Shown here: positions 53,349-62,304 of the stretch, piece by piece
Position numbering within the stretch: position 1 is the first letter of the stretch
How the letters are laid out: each line of letters begins with the position of its first letter
Assembly: GCA_002709385.1 (NCBI GenBank)
Contig: PAQS01000036.1
Location: forward strand, 1 to 64,000
Origin: Waddliaceae bacterium
Lineage (GTDB): Bacteria > Chlamydiota > Chlamydiia > Chlamydiales > GCA-2709385
Direction of reading: 5' to 3'
Length of the DNA: 64,000 bases
The notes under the pieces: generated by a model
The model's database searches: none
Told to the model about the DNA's origin: nothing
Seen by the model: the letters and a program-made list of their open reading frames with translations, nothing else
Program-made: the position numbers and the translations under genes

Positions 53349-53413
53349 CCCCTAATGGCTACCCAATGGGTAGCCATTAGGGGATAAAGTTGGTGGGATA
53401 ATCCCATCAACTT
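53349..53413 (+). terminator. Two strong hairpins after tsp
   Basis: The first is a perfect 16-bp stem 53349-53364/53368-53383 with a 3-base loop. The second pairs 53387-53398 with 53402-53413 (12 bp, one wobble). The second one ends just before the stop codon of the converging caspase-like gene. Confidence 0.8.
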
Positions 53414-53418
53414 GTTAG

Positions 53419-54717
53419 TCATGACAAATAAGCAGTTCCACATTCCGAAATATACATCACATCATTTTCTAACATATTGATGTAATCCTGACTCGTGGTT
53501 TGCTCTGTGTAGGGATGAACCTCGTTAGAGGGAACAACTAAAGTCTGATTATTTAAAAGTGATACCTTTTGGATTTTTCTATTTTCATCTTCATAAAAAC
53601 ACATTCTTTTACTCGTAGCCCCTATCGTACATCGGGTTTCTTCTGTTCCGAGGTATAAATTAGCAATCCCAGTAAAAGCAGACTCATCTACCGGAGCAAT
53701 AAGTTTAGTATTTTTCATACTCGAACACAGTCTTTTTGACAAAGCTTCAGCAATAGAGTTTTCTCCCTGTGCTGTCATACAAGACTCAAGAAATATCAAC
53801 GAATTAGGAGACAATGCCTTTTTTAAAGATTTAATGTAATCTTTCTCATGTGGCTTCTCTAATATATCATGTGTAATTGCGTAATCAACACCCATCTGTA
53901 CACTTCTTCTATCTCCGTGCCCAGCCAAGTAAAGAAGTACCAAGCCATCATTATGGTATTTAGCTTTTCCAGATAGCTTTTGTACGCGATTTGTTAAAGA
54001 CTCTAAATCTTGGGAGCGGCATATGTGAAGACGTATTCCATGGGAAGTCATCTCTCGAGCAATTTCTGCAAACTCATTTTCCATACCCAAAAAGCCCCCA
54101 TTATAATCAGACTCTGCTTCTGGTAAGGAAATCAGCGCAAAACGCCCACTAAACCCTTCTGCCTCTTCTATTCGTTTATTTGCAACCATCGCATCAACAA
54201 AATGGCAGTAATTGCGCAGGTTTAACCCTGCTAGAGAAGAACCATCCGAAGCATAATTTCTGCGCACTATTTTGCTGAAGAAATCAAAATACTCTTGTTC
54301 TTCTTTTAATTTCGTTTCTTTCCATTTATTGGAAATATGATAAACAGCTAAAGCTGAACTGAATAGAACTGATGCATAAAAATATGAGCTATCACGATTT
54401 AGCCAAAGAGATGTACCAGCTATAACTAGGCTAAGTGCAATATTGATACGATATAGTAAATTACTACTGACATTTGTTTTTTTTAATACAGGAACTGGAA
54501 AAGTTGTATTTAGGTATTTTTTTATAGTCTTAGAGGAGAGATCAGGATAATTTTCTTTAAGCTCACTGAAATACAAATCTTGAGTACGATCAACTAATTC
54601 TTCTAAATCTTTGATGGAAACGGTTTCCAGACCACCAGAACTGTTTATAATCTTATAAAAAAAAGAATCATAAACTTCATCAAGAACCGTTAAACTATTA
54701 TTTAAATCTTGAACCAT
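53419..54717 (-). CDS. Caspase-like (clan CD) protease domain protein with two membrane helices
   Basis: 432 residues. The N-terminal about 85 residues are helical and polar. Two hydrophobic segments (NIALSLVIAGTSLWL and YFYASVLFSSALAVYHI, about residues 88-130) form a membrane hairpin. From about 195 a caspase/CHAT-like fold is seen: a first strand RFALISLPE, then LVLLYLAGHGD with catalytic His267, and LIFLESCMTAQGENS with catalytic Cys313, followed by IGATSKRMCFYED. The spacing and strand pattern fit clan CD cysteine proteases; the target is unknown. The frame is open to 54768, but the ATG at 54717 (AGG upstream) is preferred. It sits where Chlamydia has its cysteine-rich envelope genes, between tsp and gltX. 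Role in host manipulation or in a defence-like response is speculation. Confidence 0.7.
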   Translation of the reverse strand: MVQDLNNSLTVLDEVYDSFFYKIINSSGGLETVSIKDLEELVDRTQDLYFSELKENYPDLSSKTIKKYLNTTFPVPVLKKTNVSSNLLYRINIALSLVIAGTSLWLNRDSSYFYASVLFSSALAVYHISNKWKETKLKEEQEYFDFFSKIVRRNYASDGSSLAGLNLRNYCHFVDAMVANKRIEEAEGFSGRFALISLPEAESDYNGGFLGMENEFAEIAREMTSHGIRLHICRSQDLESLTNRVQKLSGKAKYHNDGLVLLYLAGHGDRRSVQMGVDYAITHDILEKPHEKDYIKSLKKALSPNSLIFLESCMTAQGENSIAEALSKRLCSSMKNTKLIAPVDESAFTGIANLYLGTEETRCTIGATSKRMCFYEDENRKIQKVSLLNNQTLVVPSNEVHPYTEQTTSQDYINMLENDVMYISECGTAYLS

Positions 54718-54840
54718 AATTAAACCTAAAAACAAAAATACTAATAAAAAATTATAAAAACTAAACAAAAAAAATACAAATATTTTTTTACAACAAGATT
54801 ATTTGTATTTTTTAGTTTTTTCTTTAATAGGGAGTAATTG

Positions 54841-55110
54841 ATGCCCAAAATATTCGATGGACTTAGCGACATACAATAGAAAATTTAGAGTCTACAGTTC
54901 CACTCAATGGTGTCAACCGTAATCAATTCGGAAAAGCTAATCTTGCAACGGATCTATTCAAGCTCCAACAGCTACCTAATAAAAATATTTCTCATTTGCA
55001 TGATTTTAAAAGCTTTGAGGAACTCTTGTTTTCTCGCAAAAACCTTTAAAAACGATATTTCTCAGATATTCGATGAATTCCTAGGGATTTTTTCCAATAC
55101 TGAAGGTTAA
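54841..55110 (+). pseudogene. Remnant of a small gene with compensating frame changes
   Basis: The spacer before gltX holds coding-like sequence in changing frames. Frame 1 starts MPKIFDGLSDI at 54841 and stops at once. Frame 3 continues from 54870 as HTIENLESTVPLNGVNRNQF and onwards to EELLFSRKNL (stop 55047). Frame 1 resumes with KNDISQIFDEFLGIF to a stop at 55110. The joined product would be about 90 residues and resembles nothing I know. Two compensating indels are the simplest reading. Confidence 0.4.
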
Positions 55111-55207
55111 AAATACAACGTACTTTGTCTTGAAATCTAACAAGTAATTCCGGACAATAATTGTACTTATTTATTATTCTTTCTTATCAATTAAAAGGAT
55201 TACTATC

Positions 55208-56737
55208 ATGACGGTACGCGTGCGTATTGCTCCTTCTCCAACTGGAGACCCTCATGTGGGAACAGCTTATATGGCTATGTTCAACATGATCTTTGCTAGA
55301 CACCACAAAGGCACCTTTCTTTTACGTATTGAGGATACAGATCAGAGCCGTTCTCGTGATGAGTACGAACAGAATATTTATCGTGCTCTTTCTTGGTCAG
55401 GAATCCAATGGGATGAAGGTCCAGATGTTGGTGGAGAGTATGGTCCTTATCGCCAATCTGAGCGTCTTCATATTTATAAAGATTATGCCGAGCAGTTAGT
55501 TGCCGAAGATAAAGCTTACCGTTGTTTCGCTACAGCTGAAGAGCTTGCTGAAATGCGTGAATTGGCTGCAGCTCGTGGAGGCCGCCAAGGCTATGACCGT
55601 CGTTACCGCAATTTGAGTCCTCAAGAAATCGAAGAGCGCATGGCAGCTGGCCAAGCACATGTAATCCGTCTTAAAGTTCCTCTAACTGGCGAATGTGTTT
55701 ACAACGACGCTATTAAAGGCCGTATTACAGTACCTTGGGCTGATGTGGATGATCAAGTTCTTTTAAAATCTGACGGCTTTCCCACCTATCATTTAGCAAA
55801 TATCGTAGATGATCATTTGATGGAAATCACTCACGTTATTCGTGGTGATGAGTGGATGTCTTCAGTGCCAAAGCACGTTCTGCTTTATGAGTACTTTGGC
55901 TGGACCCCACCTGTTTGGATGCATATGCCTTTACTTTTAGGTACTGATGGGAAGAAGCTTTCTAAACGTAAAAATCCCACATCTATTTTCTACTATCGTG
56001 ATAGTGGCTATCTTACGGAAGCTTTTCAGAACTTCCTTACCCTTATGGGCTATAGTATGACAGAAGACAAGGAAGTCTATTCTTTGGATGAAATCATCGA
56101 AGCATTTGACACGAAGCGGATCGGTGTATCTGGAGCGGTTTTTGATGTTCGCAAACTAGACTGGTTGAATCAGCAGTATCTTATCAATAACATTCCAGAA
56201 AATAACTTATGGGATCGTTTAAAAGAGTGGCATTTCAACGATGAATTCATGCAAAAGCTTATGCCTCTTTGCCATACTCGCATGAAGACATTTGGAGAAT
56301 TTATGGAGTTATGCGACTTCTTCTTCAAGAATGATCTTTCGTATACAGAAGAGCTTTTTACTCCAAAAGGACTCAGTGCAGACGAATCTGCCCTCTTATT
56401 GCAAGGTATGATTTGGCATATGGAAGCCAATGAAAACTGGGGACGATCTGGTTTTGAAGCTGCATCAAAAGAGGTAGCACGGTCATTTGGAATCAACCAT
56501 AAGAAGATTCTAATGCCTGTCTTATTCACTACAATTACAGGCCGCCGCCAAGCAACACCTCTATTCGATTCTGTCGAACTATTAGGAAGAGACCTTACTC
56601 GAGCACGCTTACTGCGTTCTATTGAGTTTTTAGGAGGTATTTCTAATAAAAAGATGTCTGCCTTACGAAAAGCATGGGATGCAGAAGATTGCTCTCAACT
56701 TTTAGCAAGAAATCAAGAAAAAGCTGCATCAAAATAA
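55208..56737 (+). CDS. gltX: Glutamyl-tRNA synthetase
   Basis: Class I synthetase of 509 residues charging tRNA-Glu. The HIGH-type motif is [14 protein letters not shown] at the N-terminus, the connective region holds [20 protein letters not shown], and the KMSKS-type motif is [10 protein letters not shown]. The C-terminal anticodon-binding domain is complete. AAAGGA precedes the ATG. In bacteria without glutaminyl-tRNA synthetase it also makes Glu-tRNA-Gln; whether that holds here is not visible. The CysJ-like gene follows after 24 bases, so the two probably form an operon. Confidence 0.95.
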   Translation: MTVRVRIAPSPTGDPHVGTAYMAMFNMIFARHHKGTFLLRIEDTDQSRSRDEYEQNIYRALSWSGIQWDEGPDVGGEYGPYRQSERLHIYKDYAEQLVAEDKAYRCFATAEELAEMRELAAARGGRQGYDRRYRNLSPQEIEERMAAGQAHVIRLKVPLTGECVYNDAIKGRITVPWADVDDQVLLKSDGFPTYHLANIVDDHLMEITHVIRGDEWMSSVPKHVLLYEYFGWTPPVWMHMPLLLGTDGKKLSKRKNPTSIFYYRDSGYLTEAFQNFLTLMGYSMTEDKEVYSLDEIIEAFDTKRIGVSGAVFDVRKLDWLNQQYLINNIPENNLWDRLKEWHFNDEFMQKLMPLCHTRMKTFGEFMELCDFFFKNDLSYTEELFTPKGLSADESALLLQGMIWHMEANENWGRSGFEAASKEVARSFGINHKKILMPVLFTTITGRRQATPLFDSVELLGRDLTRARLLRSIEFLGGISNKKMSALRKAWDAEDCSQLLARNQEKAASK

Positions 56738-56761
56738 AATCAACATGGAGAAAAGCGGAAT

Positions 56762-57898
56762 ATGAGCGAATACACAAAAGACCACCCGTTTACTGGATCG
56801 CTAATCGACCGCTTTTCTCTGTGCCACAACAGCTCTCAAAAATCTACCTACCATTTGGCGATTGATATCAAAGGATCTGATATCCGCTACGAAGTTGGAG
56901 ATAGCATTGGTGTTCTCCCCATCAATAATCCTGTTGAAGTCGATAAAATCTTAAAAAGTATTACTTGTAATGCTGACGAAAGAATTATCGACCCTCGTGA
57001 TCAATCTACTTCATCTATTAAAGAATTTTTATTGCATAAGGCGAATATTAGCCGTGTTTCATCTAAATTTGCTGATCAAATGATTGAACTGGGAGCAAAT
57101 CCTAGTCTGGCTGATCGTAAAGAAAGTATGGATCGAAAGGAATTCCGTTCTTATCTCGAAGAATTCCATATATGGGATTTTCTTATTGAGTTTGGTCCAG
57201 TTCAATGGCCGGCACAAGATTTTGTTTCTTCCTTATCTCGCCTAATACCCCGTCTGTATTCTATTGCTTCTTCTCCTCTTGTTTACCCCCAGGAAGTTCA
57301 TTTCACCATTGCAGTTCTTCATTACGAGACTCGTGGACATACGAGAAAAGGTGTTTGTAGCCACTACCTTTGTGAGCAGCTCTCTTTACACTCAAATGAA
57401 CTTGGAGTCTATCTCCAGAAAAGTAAAGACTTTCGTCTACCAGAAGATGACAATACACCTATCATTATGATCGGTCCAGGCACAGGAATCGCTCCTTTTC
57501 GAGCTTTTATACAAGAGCGTATAGCTAAAAATGCTAAAGGAAAGAACTGGCTATTTTTTGGTGAATGGACACGTGAAGGAGAATTCTTTTATCAAGACTA
57601 TTGGATGAAGCTTCAAGCTGAAGGACGCCTTCGCTTAGATACTGCATTCTCTCGCGATCAAGAAACGAAAGTTTACGTCCAACACCGCATGCAAGAGCAA
57701 GCCGCAGATTTATGGCAATGGATTGAAAAAGAAGGAGCTGTTCTTTACATCTGCGGTGACGCCAAAAATATGGCTAAAGACGTAGAACAAACACTTCTTT
57801 CTATCATTCAAGAAGAAGGTGAACGCTCAGAAGAAGAAGCAAAAGCCTACATCAAGCAGCTAAAGCAAGAAAAACGCTACCTTAAAGATGTATATTAG
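56762..57898 (+). CDS. cysJ: CysJ-like NADPH-dependent flavoprotein without FMN domain
   Basis: A 378-residue ferredoxin-reductase-type protein. It has the FAD-connecting part (YEVGDSIGVLPINNP, RLYSIASSP for FAD, a KGVCSHYL pyrophosphate-binding turn) and the NADPH part (GPGTGIAPFRAFIQER, LFFGEW, YICGDAKNMAKDV). The flavodoxin-like FMN domain that leads E. coli CysJ is missing, so electrons would go from NADPH to FAD and then to an unknown partner. It resembles CT435. No sulfite reductase hemoprotein gene is next to it, so a role in sulfate assimilation is doubtful. Confidence 0.82.
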   Translation: MSEYTKDHPFTGSLIDRFSLCHNSSQKSTYHLAIDIKGSDIRYEVGDSIGVLPINNPVEVDKILKSITCNADERIIDPRDQSTSSIKEFLLHKANISRVSSKFADQMIELGANPSLADRKESMDRKEFRSYLEEFHIWDFLIEFGPVQWPAQDFVSSLSRLIPRLYSIASSPLVYPQEVHFTIAVLHYETRGHTRKGVCSHYLCEQLSLHSNELGVYLQKSKDFRLPEDDNTPIIMIGPGTGIAPFRAFIQERIAKNAKGKNWLFFGEWTREGEFFYQDYWMKLQAEGRLRLDTAFSRDQETKVYVQHRMQEQAADLWQWIEKEGAVLYICGDAKNMAKDVEQTLLSIIQEEGERSEEEAKAYIKQLKQEKRYLKDVY

Positions 57899-57976
57899 AA
57901 AAATTTCTAGCAAAGCAGGAAAATTCAAAAACTTATTAAAAGTAATCGAACCCCTGCTTCAACCTCAATGAAACCG

Positions 57977-58471
57977 TTATGAAACAGATTCTTCGGTACT
58001 GATGATACAAAAGCATTGCGCTCCATCACCACAACCAAAATCTGTTAAACCTTCACCCGAAGTAGCTGAAATTCCTACTTGATCAACAGAAAGTTTCATA
58101 ACTCGGGCAATGTTTTCACGCATTTCCATCAGCTTATCTCTAAAACGAGGACGTTTAGCTTCGATTGTGATGGCAACATGAACGATTTCTTGCTTACCTA
58201 GAGTTTCTAGAGCATGCTCGAGATAAACTTGACTATCGGTTATTCCGTCTTTTAAGCAGAGATCATCGGCTATACCACCGAGTACCAATACCCCACTTAA
58301 CGATGTGATTGCATTACAAATCGCATGAAAGACAAGATCTCCGTCTGAATTAGCTTGTAGACCTGGAATATCTTCAAAAACGATCCCTGCAATCACGCAA
58401 GGCTTAGATGAGCCAGCCGGCAAAAAGCGGTGGCTGTCTTGCCCGATTCCCGTCCGAAAACGTTTGGACAT
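57977..58471 (-). CDS. ispF: 2-C-methyl-D-erythritol 2,4-cyclodiphosphate synthase
   Basis: Fifth enzyme of the MEP pathway (164 residues, trimeric, zinc). Motifs: the metal-binding GIGQDSHRF at the N-terminus, [11 protein letters not shown], and the C-terminal [14 protein letters not shown]. It makes the cyclic diphosphate from CDP-ME 2-phosphate. Dxr of the same pathway is encoded at 33 kb. The end of the gene faces the CysJ-like gene, as CT434 and CT435 are neighbours. GAGGAG lies upstream of the ATG. Confidence 0.93.
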   Translation of the reverse strand: MSKRFRTGIGQDSHRFLPAGSSKPCVIAGIVFEDIPGLQANSDGDLVFHAICNAITSLSGVLVLGGIADDLCLKDGITDSQVYLEHALETLGKQEIVHVAITIEAKRPRFRDKLMEMRENIARVMKLSVDQVGISATSGEGLTDFGCGDGAQCFCIISTEESVS

Positions 58472-58651
58472 CTTTAGTTTTACTCCTCACTGAGCAAATG
58501 ACTACTGAAAAACAAAATATTGCAACGTAGCCTATTACGATAATCTATCAGTATCCATAGTGATAAAAAAAGTACAAGAGCAAAAAAAAGTGCAAACAGT
58601 GTAAATTGTTAGATTGGGCAATACTATTGGCTATAACGGAGTAGAAATACA

Positions 58652-59752
58652 ATGCTACACATTGTAAATAGTAACTTTGAATTTACATTAAACCGTAATA
58701 AACAGATTCCTTTAGAAGAGGAACTTGAAGAAAAAGAGGTTTACTTACAACTCCAGTTTTTGCCCTTTCTATACGGAAAAGAAGGAGAACAAGTCGCTTT
58801 ACTTGGTACTCCTGAACAAAACTACTTTGAAAGTCTTATTGACAAAGGTATTTCACCGTCTCTAGAACAACTGCCTCAACCATACAAATCAAACACAAAT
58901 TCTTTAGAAATCCCAAAACTTAATCCTTGGGCTGCAGATCAACAAATCTCTGTTTGGGCATCAAAACAAGGCATTACCTTAAATCCCCCAAGTCAAGAAC
59001 TACTAAAAAAAATAAACAGTAAACGCTACTCCTTTGAGCAGTGTCCAAAACTTCCTGGTTCTCAACTTGTTTCTAACCTTGAAGAATTACAGTCGCTTTT
59101 CGATAAGAAACTTGCGAAATTTGTTTTAAAAAGCGAGTTCGGCGTTGCAGGAAAAGGGCAATTTTTAGTCGAAGAAAGCAATGCAAACTCTCTAGAGAAA
59201 GCTCGGAAGTTTTGTGAAGTCGAATGGAAAAAAGGCTCTGTCCTTATTGCCGAGCCTTGGATGGATCGTGTATTTGACTTTAGTTCTCAATGGTTCATTG
59301 AAAGCCCTCAGTCCATACAATTTTTAGGATCTGTTATTTTAGAAAGTAGCGAGCATGGTCAGTATCTAGGATCTGTAGCTGGACCTGAATACTTGTTATT
59401 TGAGGGAAAAAGGCAGGCGCTTGGAGCTCACCTTGTTGAAGCAATGAAGGTGTTAAAACAAATGGCAATCGAAGGCTATTATGGTCATGTTGGAATCGAT
59501 GCTATGGTTTATAAAACCGCTCAATCATCTGAAGAACAACTTCATCCTGTAGTAGAGATTAATGCCAGAAAAACGTTTGGTTGGGTTGCTATTCAGATTC
59601 AATCTCGACTATTTCCACAAAAGCATATTCGCCTTTCTTACGAAGATAAAGCAAAAGGAACTGGCATTCCCCTTCTACCTGAAACTCTAGAGCTAGAAAA
59701 TGGACGAAAAATCCGCTTTAAAAGGCAGTTATTTCTTTCTGCACCCCGATAG
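58652..59752 (+). CDS. ATP-grasp family protein
   Basis: A 366-residue soluble protein. From about residue 130 it shows an ATP-grasp fold: KFVLKSEFGVAGKGQFLVEE (ATP-binding lysine and glycine-rich loop), VLIAEPWMDRVFDFSSQW, and HVGIDAMVY followed by VVEINARKTFGW with the magnesium-binding Glu and Asn. Enzymes of this type join a carboxylate to an amine or thiol with ATP. The first about 120 residues have no recognisable domain and may bind the substrate. GGAG is seen before the ATG. murA begins 74 bases later on the same strand, so an envelope or peptide-ligase role is possible but unproven. Confidence 0.75.
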   Translation: MLHIVNSNFEFTLNRNKQIPLEEELEEKEVYLQLQFLPFLYGKEGEQVALLGTPEQNYFESLIDKGISPSLEQLPQPYKSNTNSLEIPKLNPWAADQQISVWASKQGITLNPPSQELLKKINSKRYSFEQCPKLPGSQLVSNLEELQSLFDKKLAKFVLKSEFGVAGKGQFLVEESNANSLEKARKFCEVEWKKGSVLIAEPWMDRVFDFSSQWFIESPQSIQFLGSVILESSEHGQYLGSVAGPEYLLFEGKRQALGAHLVEAMKVLKQMAIEGYYGHVGIDAMVYKTAQSSEEQLHPVVEINARKTFGWVAIQIQSRLFPQKHIRLSYEDKAKGTGIPLLPETLELENGRKIRFKRQLFLSAPR

Positions 59753-59826
59753 TGACCTAATTCTCCATTGTATTTCCTCTTACAAGTTGCTAGACTCGGC
59801 ATGGGGTTATAGACGGGAGGAACAGG

Positions 59827-61230
59827 ATGGAAGCGCTTCGTATTCACGGGGGAACAGCTCTACAGGGCACTGTAAGAGCTGCTGGTGCAAAAAATGCTAT
59901 TACGAAACTCATTGTAGCATCTCTTCTTTCTGATAAACGCTCTATCTTTTACAACGTTCCTAATATCTCAGAAGTAGAAGTCACTTTAGGTTTCTGCGAA
60001 GAAATTGGCATGGACGTCCAATGGGACAAAGATGCTGGTATTCTTGAAGTCATTACTAAAGAACTTAAAACCACTTATATCCCTCAGAAGTACTCTGGAG
60101 CCAATCGTATACCCATTCTTATGATTGGAGCCCTTTTAGGACGAACTGACCAAGATATTATTGTCCCTACTGTAGGTGGCTGTAGTATTGGTGCCCGTAG
60201 CCTAAACTTTCATATCATGGCTCTAGAAAAGCTCGGTGCACAAATTGAATATCGTGGCATGAAGCGTGAAGGAGCCTATTTTGCCCAAGCACATCACGGA
60301 CTAAAAGGCTCTCTCATTGAGCTTCCCTATCCCTCTGTAGGAGCAACTGAAAATAGTATATTAGCTGCTGTTCGCGCTAAAGGAACAACCCTGATTCGTA
60401 ACGCAGCAATGGAACCAGAGATCATTGATCTCATTCTTTATCTTCAAAAACTTGGAGCGAATATTACCGTTGATGTAGATCGTAGTATTCACATTGAGGG
60501 TGCTACGGACTTTTACGAAGTAGAGCATCATGTGATTACAGATCGGATTGAAGCTGCTTCTTTTGGTCTTGCAGCCATCACATCTGGCGGTAGAGTTTTT
60601 GTAGAAGGTGCGCAGCACGAACATATGATTACTTTTTTGAATAAACTTCGTGATGCCGGAGGCTGTTTTAAAGTTCAGGCAAATGGTATTGAATTTTTTA
60701 GAGAAGGACCATTAGATGGCGGCCTACACCTAGAAACAGATGTCCACCCTGGTTTTCTAACTGATTGGCAACAACCTTTTGTAGTTATGCTTACTCAAGC
60801 TCAAAAATCTTCTGTCATTCATGAAACAGTTTATGAAAATCGATTCGGGTACATTGAGACTTTAAACCTGATGGGTGCTAAAATAGATACCTTTAATCAG
60901 TGCTTAGGTGGAACTAACTGTCGATTTGCATCTCAGGATTACGCACATAGTATCGTAGTGCGAAGCCCAACTCCGCTCTATGGACAAAATATTTCTATAC
61001 CAGATCTTCGTGCTGGCTTTGCATATGTAATGGCAGGCCTGATTGCAGAAGGTGTAACGACGATCTGTGGTCTGCACTATTTAGACCGTGGCTATGAAAA
61101 TATCGCAGATAAGCTACAAAAATTAGGTGCAGAAGTAGAACGGGTGCCTCTTACTTCTCTTCCAGAAGTAGAGCCTGAGCTATCGAAACTTCAGACAATA
61201 GAAAATTCCGCAGAAGTACAAGTACCCTAA
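59827..61230 (+). CDS. murA: UDP-N-acetylglucosamine 1-carboxyvinyltransferase
   Basis: First committed step of peptidoglycan synthesis: adds enolpyruvate to UDP-GlcNAc in the cytoplasm. 467 residues, slightly longer than usual because of a C-terminal tail (from about 440). Seen: the substrate lysine in AAGAKNAITKL, the loop GGCSIGARSLNFH with Cys119 at the position of E. coli Cys115, and DLRAGFAYVMAGLIAEG. Classical Chlamydia are known for an Asp at the loop Cys, which makes them fosfomycin-resistant; here Cys is kept. GGGAGG precedes the ATG. epmB starts nine bases after the stop. Confidence 0.94.
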   Translation: MEALRIHGGTALQGTVRAAGAKNAITKLIVASLLSDKRSIFYNVPNISEVEVTLGFCEEIGMDVQWDKDAGILEVITKELKTTYIPQKYSGANRIPILMIGALLGRTDQDIIVPTVGGCSIGARSLNFHIMALEKLGAQIEYRGMKREGAYFAQAHHGLKGSLIELPYPSVGATENSILAAVRAKGTTLIRNAAMEPEIIDLILYLQKLGANITVDVDRSIHIEGATDFYEVEHHVITDRIEAASFGLAAITSGGRVFVEGAQHEHMITFLNKLRDAGGCFKVQANGIEFFREGPLDGGLHLETDVHPGFLTDWQQPFVVMLTQAQKSSVIHETVYENRFGYIETLNLMGAKIDTFNQCLGGTNCRFASQDYAHSIVVRSPTPLYGQNISIPDLRAGFAYVMAGLIAEGVTTICGLHYLDRGYENIADKLQKLGAEVERVPLTSLPEVEPELSKLQTIENSAEVQVP

Positions 61231-61239
61231 CTGTACAAC

Positions 61240-62226
61240 GTGCTAAAACAAATTACTCAGCCGCTTTGGCGTAAGATACAGCGTAATAATTTCCGCTCAT
61301 GGGAGGCTCTTGTAAGCTTCCTTGAGCTCGATGCAACTCATCGTGAAAAAACACTTAAGCAGTCGCATTTTCCTATCAATATCCCCCAGCGCCTTGCTGG
61401 AAAAATGAAAAAAAATTGCATCGATGATCCTATTTTACGACAGTTTCTCCCATTAGAAGATGAGCTTAAGTCTGAAGAAGGCTATTCACTAGATGCTGTC
61501 GGTGATTTTGCAGCCAGAAAACAAGGAAGCTCGAGGCTTCTGCATAAATATCAAGACCGTGCACTACTCATTCCTACAAGTGCCTGTGCTATGCACTGCC
61601 GTTATTGCTTTCGACAACACTATGAATATGGTGCAGTGGATAATATTGATAAGGAATTAGGCATCATTACGAATGATTCAAGTATTCACGAAATTATCTT
61701 AAGTGGTGGCGACCCTTTATCATGGAGCCACGCACGTCTAGGCGAACTCATCAAAGCTTTAGAAGAAATCCCTCATCTTCAACGCTTACGTTTTCATACT
61801 CGCTTTCCAGTAGGCATTCCCGAGCGTATAGATGAAGCTTTCTTAGATATGATCCGACAAAGCCGCCTACAATTTTGGTTTGTTCTCCATAGTAATCACC
61901 CTCTTGAGCTAGATCAAGATGTACTCCATGCTATGAAATTGATTCTCTGTACAGGAACACCCGTACTTAATCAGTCTGTTTTACTAAAAGGCGTTAATGA
62001 TTGTGTAGACACTCTAGAAGAACTTATCAGAAAACTCGTTGATCACGGAATACAGCCTTACTATTTGCATGAACTGGATGAAATTCAAGGAGCCATGCAC
62101 TTTAAGGTTTCTCGTTCGAATGCCTTAAAGCTTATGGAAGAACTACAAAAAAGACTTCCTGGCTATGGCCTCCCTCGTTATGTGAAAGAAGAAGCTGGTA
62201 AAAGTAGTAAAACTATTGTCTTTTAG
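61240..62226 (+). CDS. epmB: EF-P beta-lysylation protein EpmB (lysine 2,3-aminomutase type)
   Basis: Radical-SAM, PLP-dependent aminomutase of 328 residues that turns lysine into beta-lysine for EF-P. The radical-SAM cluster motif is CAMHCRYC near residues 117-124, followed by EIILSGGDPLSW. The PLP lysine probably lies in the late VLLKGVND or VKEEAGKSSK segments. It lacks the C-terminal extension of clostridial lysine aminomutase, as EpmB does. Its partners efp and epmA are at 6.0-7.5 kb. The start is a GTG at 61240 without a good ribosome site, consistent with coupling to murA nine bases upstream. Confidence 0.9.
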   Translation: MLKQITQPLWRKIQRNNFRSWEALVSFLELDATHREKTLKQSHFPINIPQRLAGKMKKNCIDDPILRQFLPLEDELKSEEGYSLDAVGDFAARKQGSSRLLHKYQDRALLIPTSACAMHCRYCFRQHYEYGAVDNIDKELGIITNDSSIHEIILSGGDPLSWSHARLGELIKALEEIPHLQRLRFHTRFPVGIPERIDEAFLDMIRQSRLQFWFVLHSNHPLELDQDVLHAMKLILCTGTPVLNQSVLLKGVNDCVDTLEELIRKLVDHGIQPYYLHELDEIQGAMHFKVSRSNALKLMEELQKRLPGYGLPRYVKEEAGKSSKTIVF

Positions 62227-62232
62227 ACTTTT

Positions 62233-62280
62233 AATGGCTACCTCATCCGTGCTTTCAGTGTGTTAGATGAGATAGCCATT
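62233..62280. terminator. Hairpin between converging epmB and argS
   Basis: Fifteen-base arms 62233-62247 and 62266-62280 with one mismatch that is a C-A on the plus strand but a G-U on the minus strand, so it folds better in the argS transcript. The loop is 18 bases. It shares arm sequence with the hairpin after tsp. Confidence 0.65.
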
Positions 62281-62304
62281 GGGGTGTTATACAGAATAAT
62301 CTTT

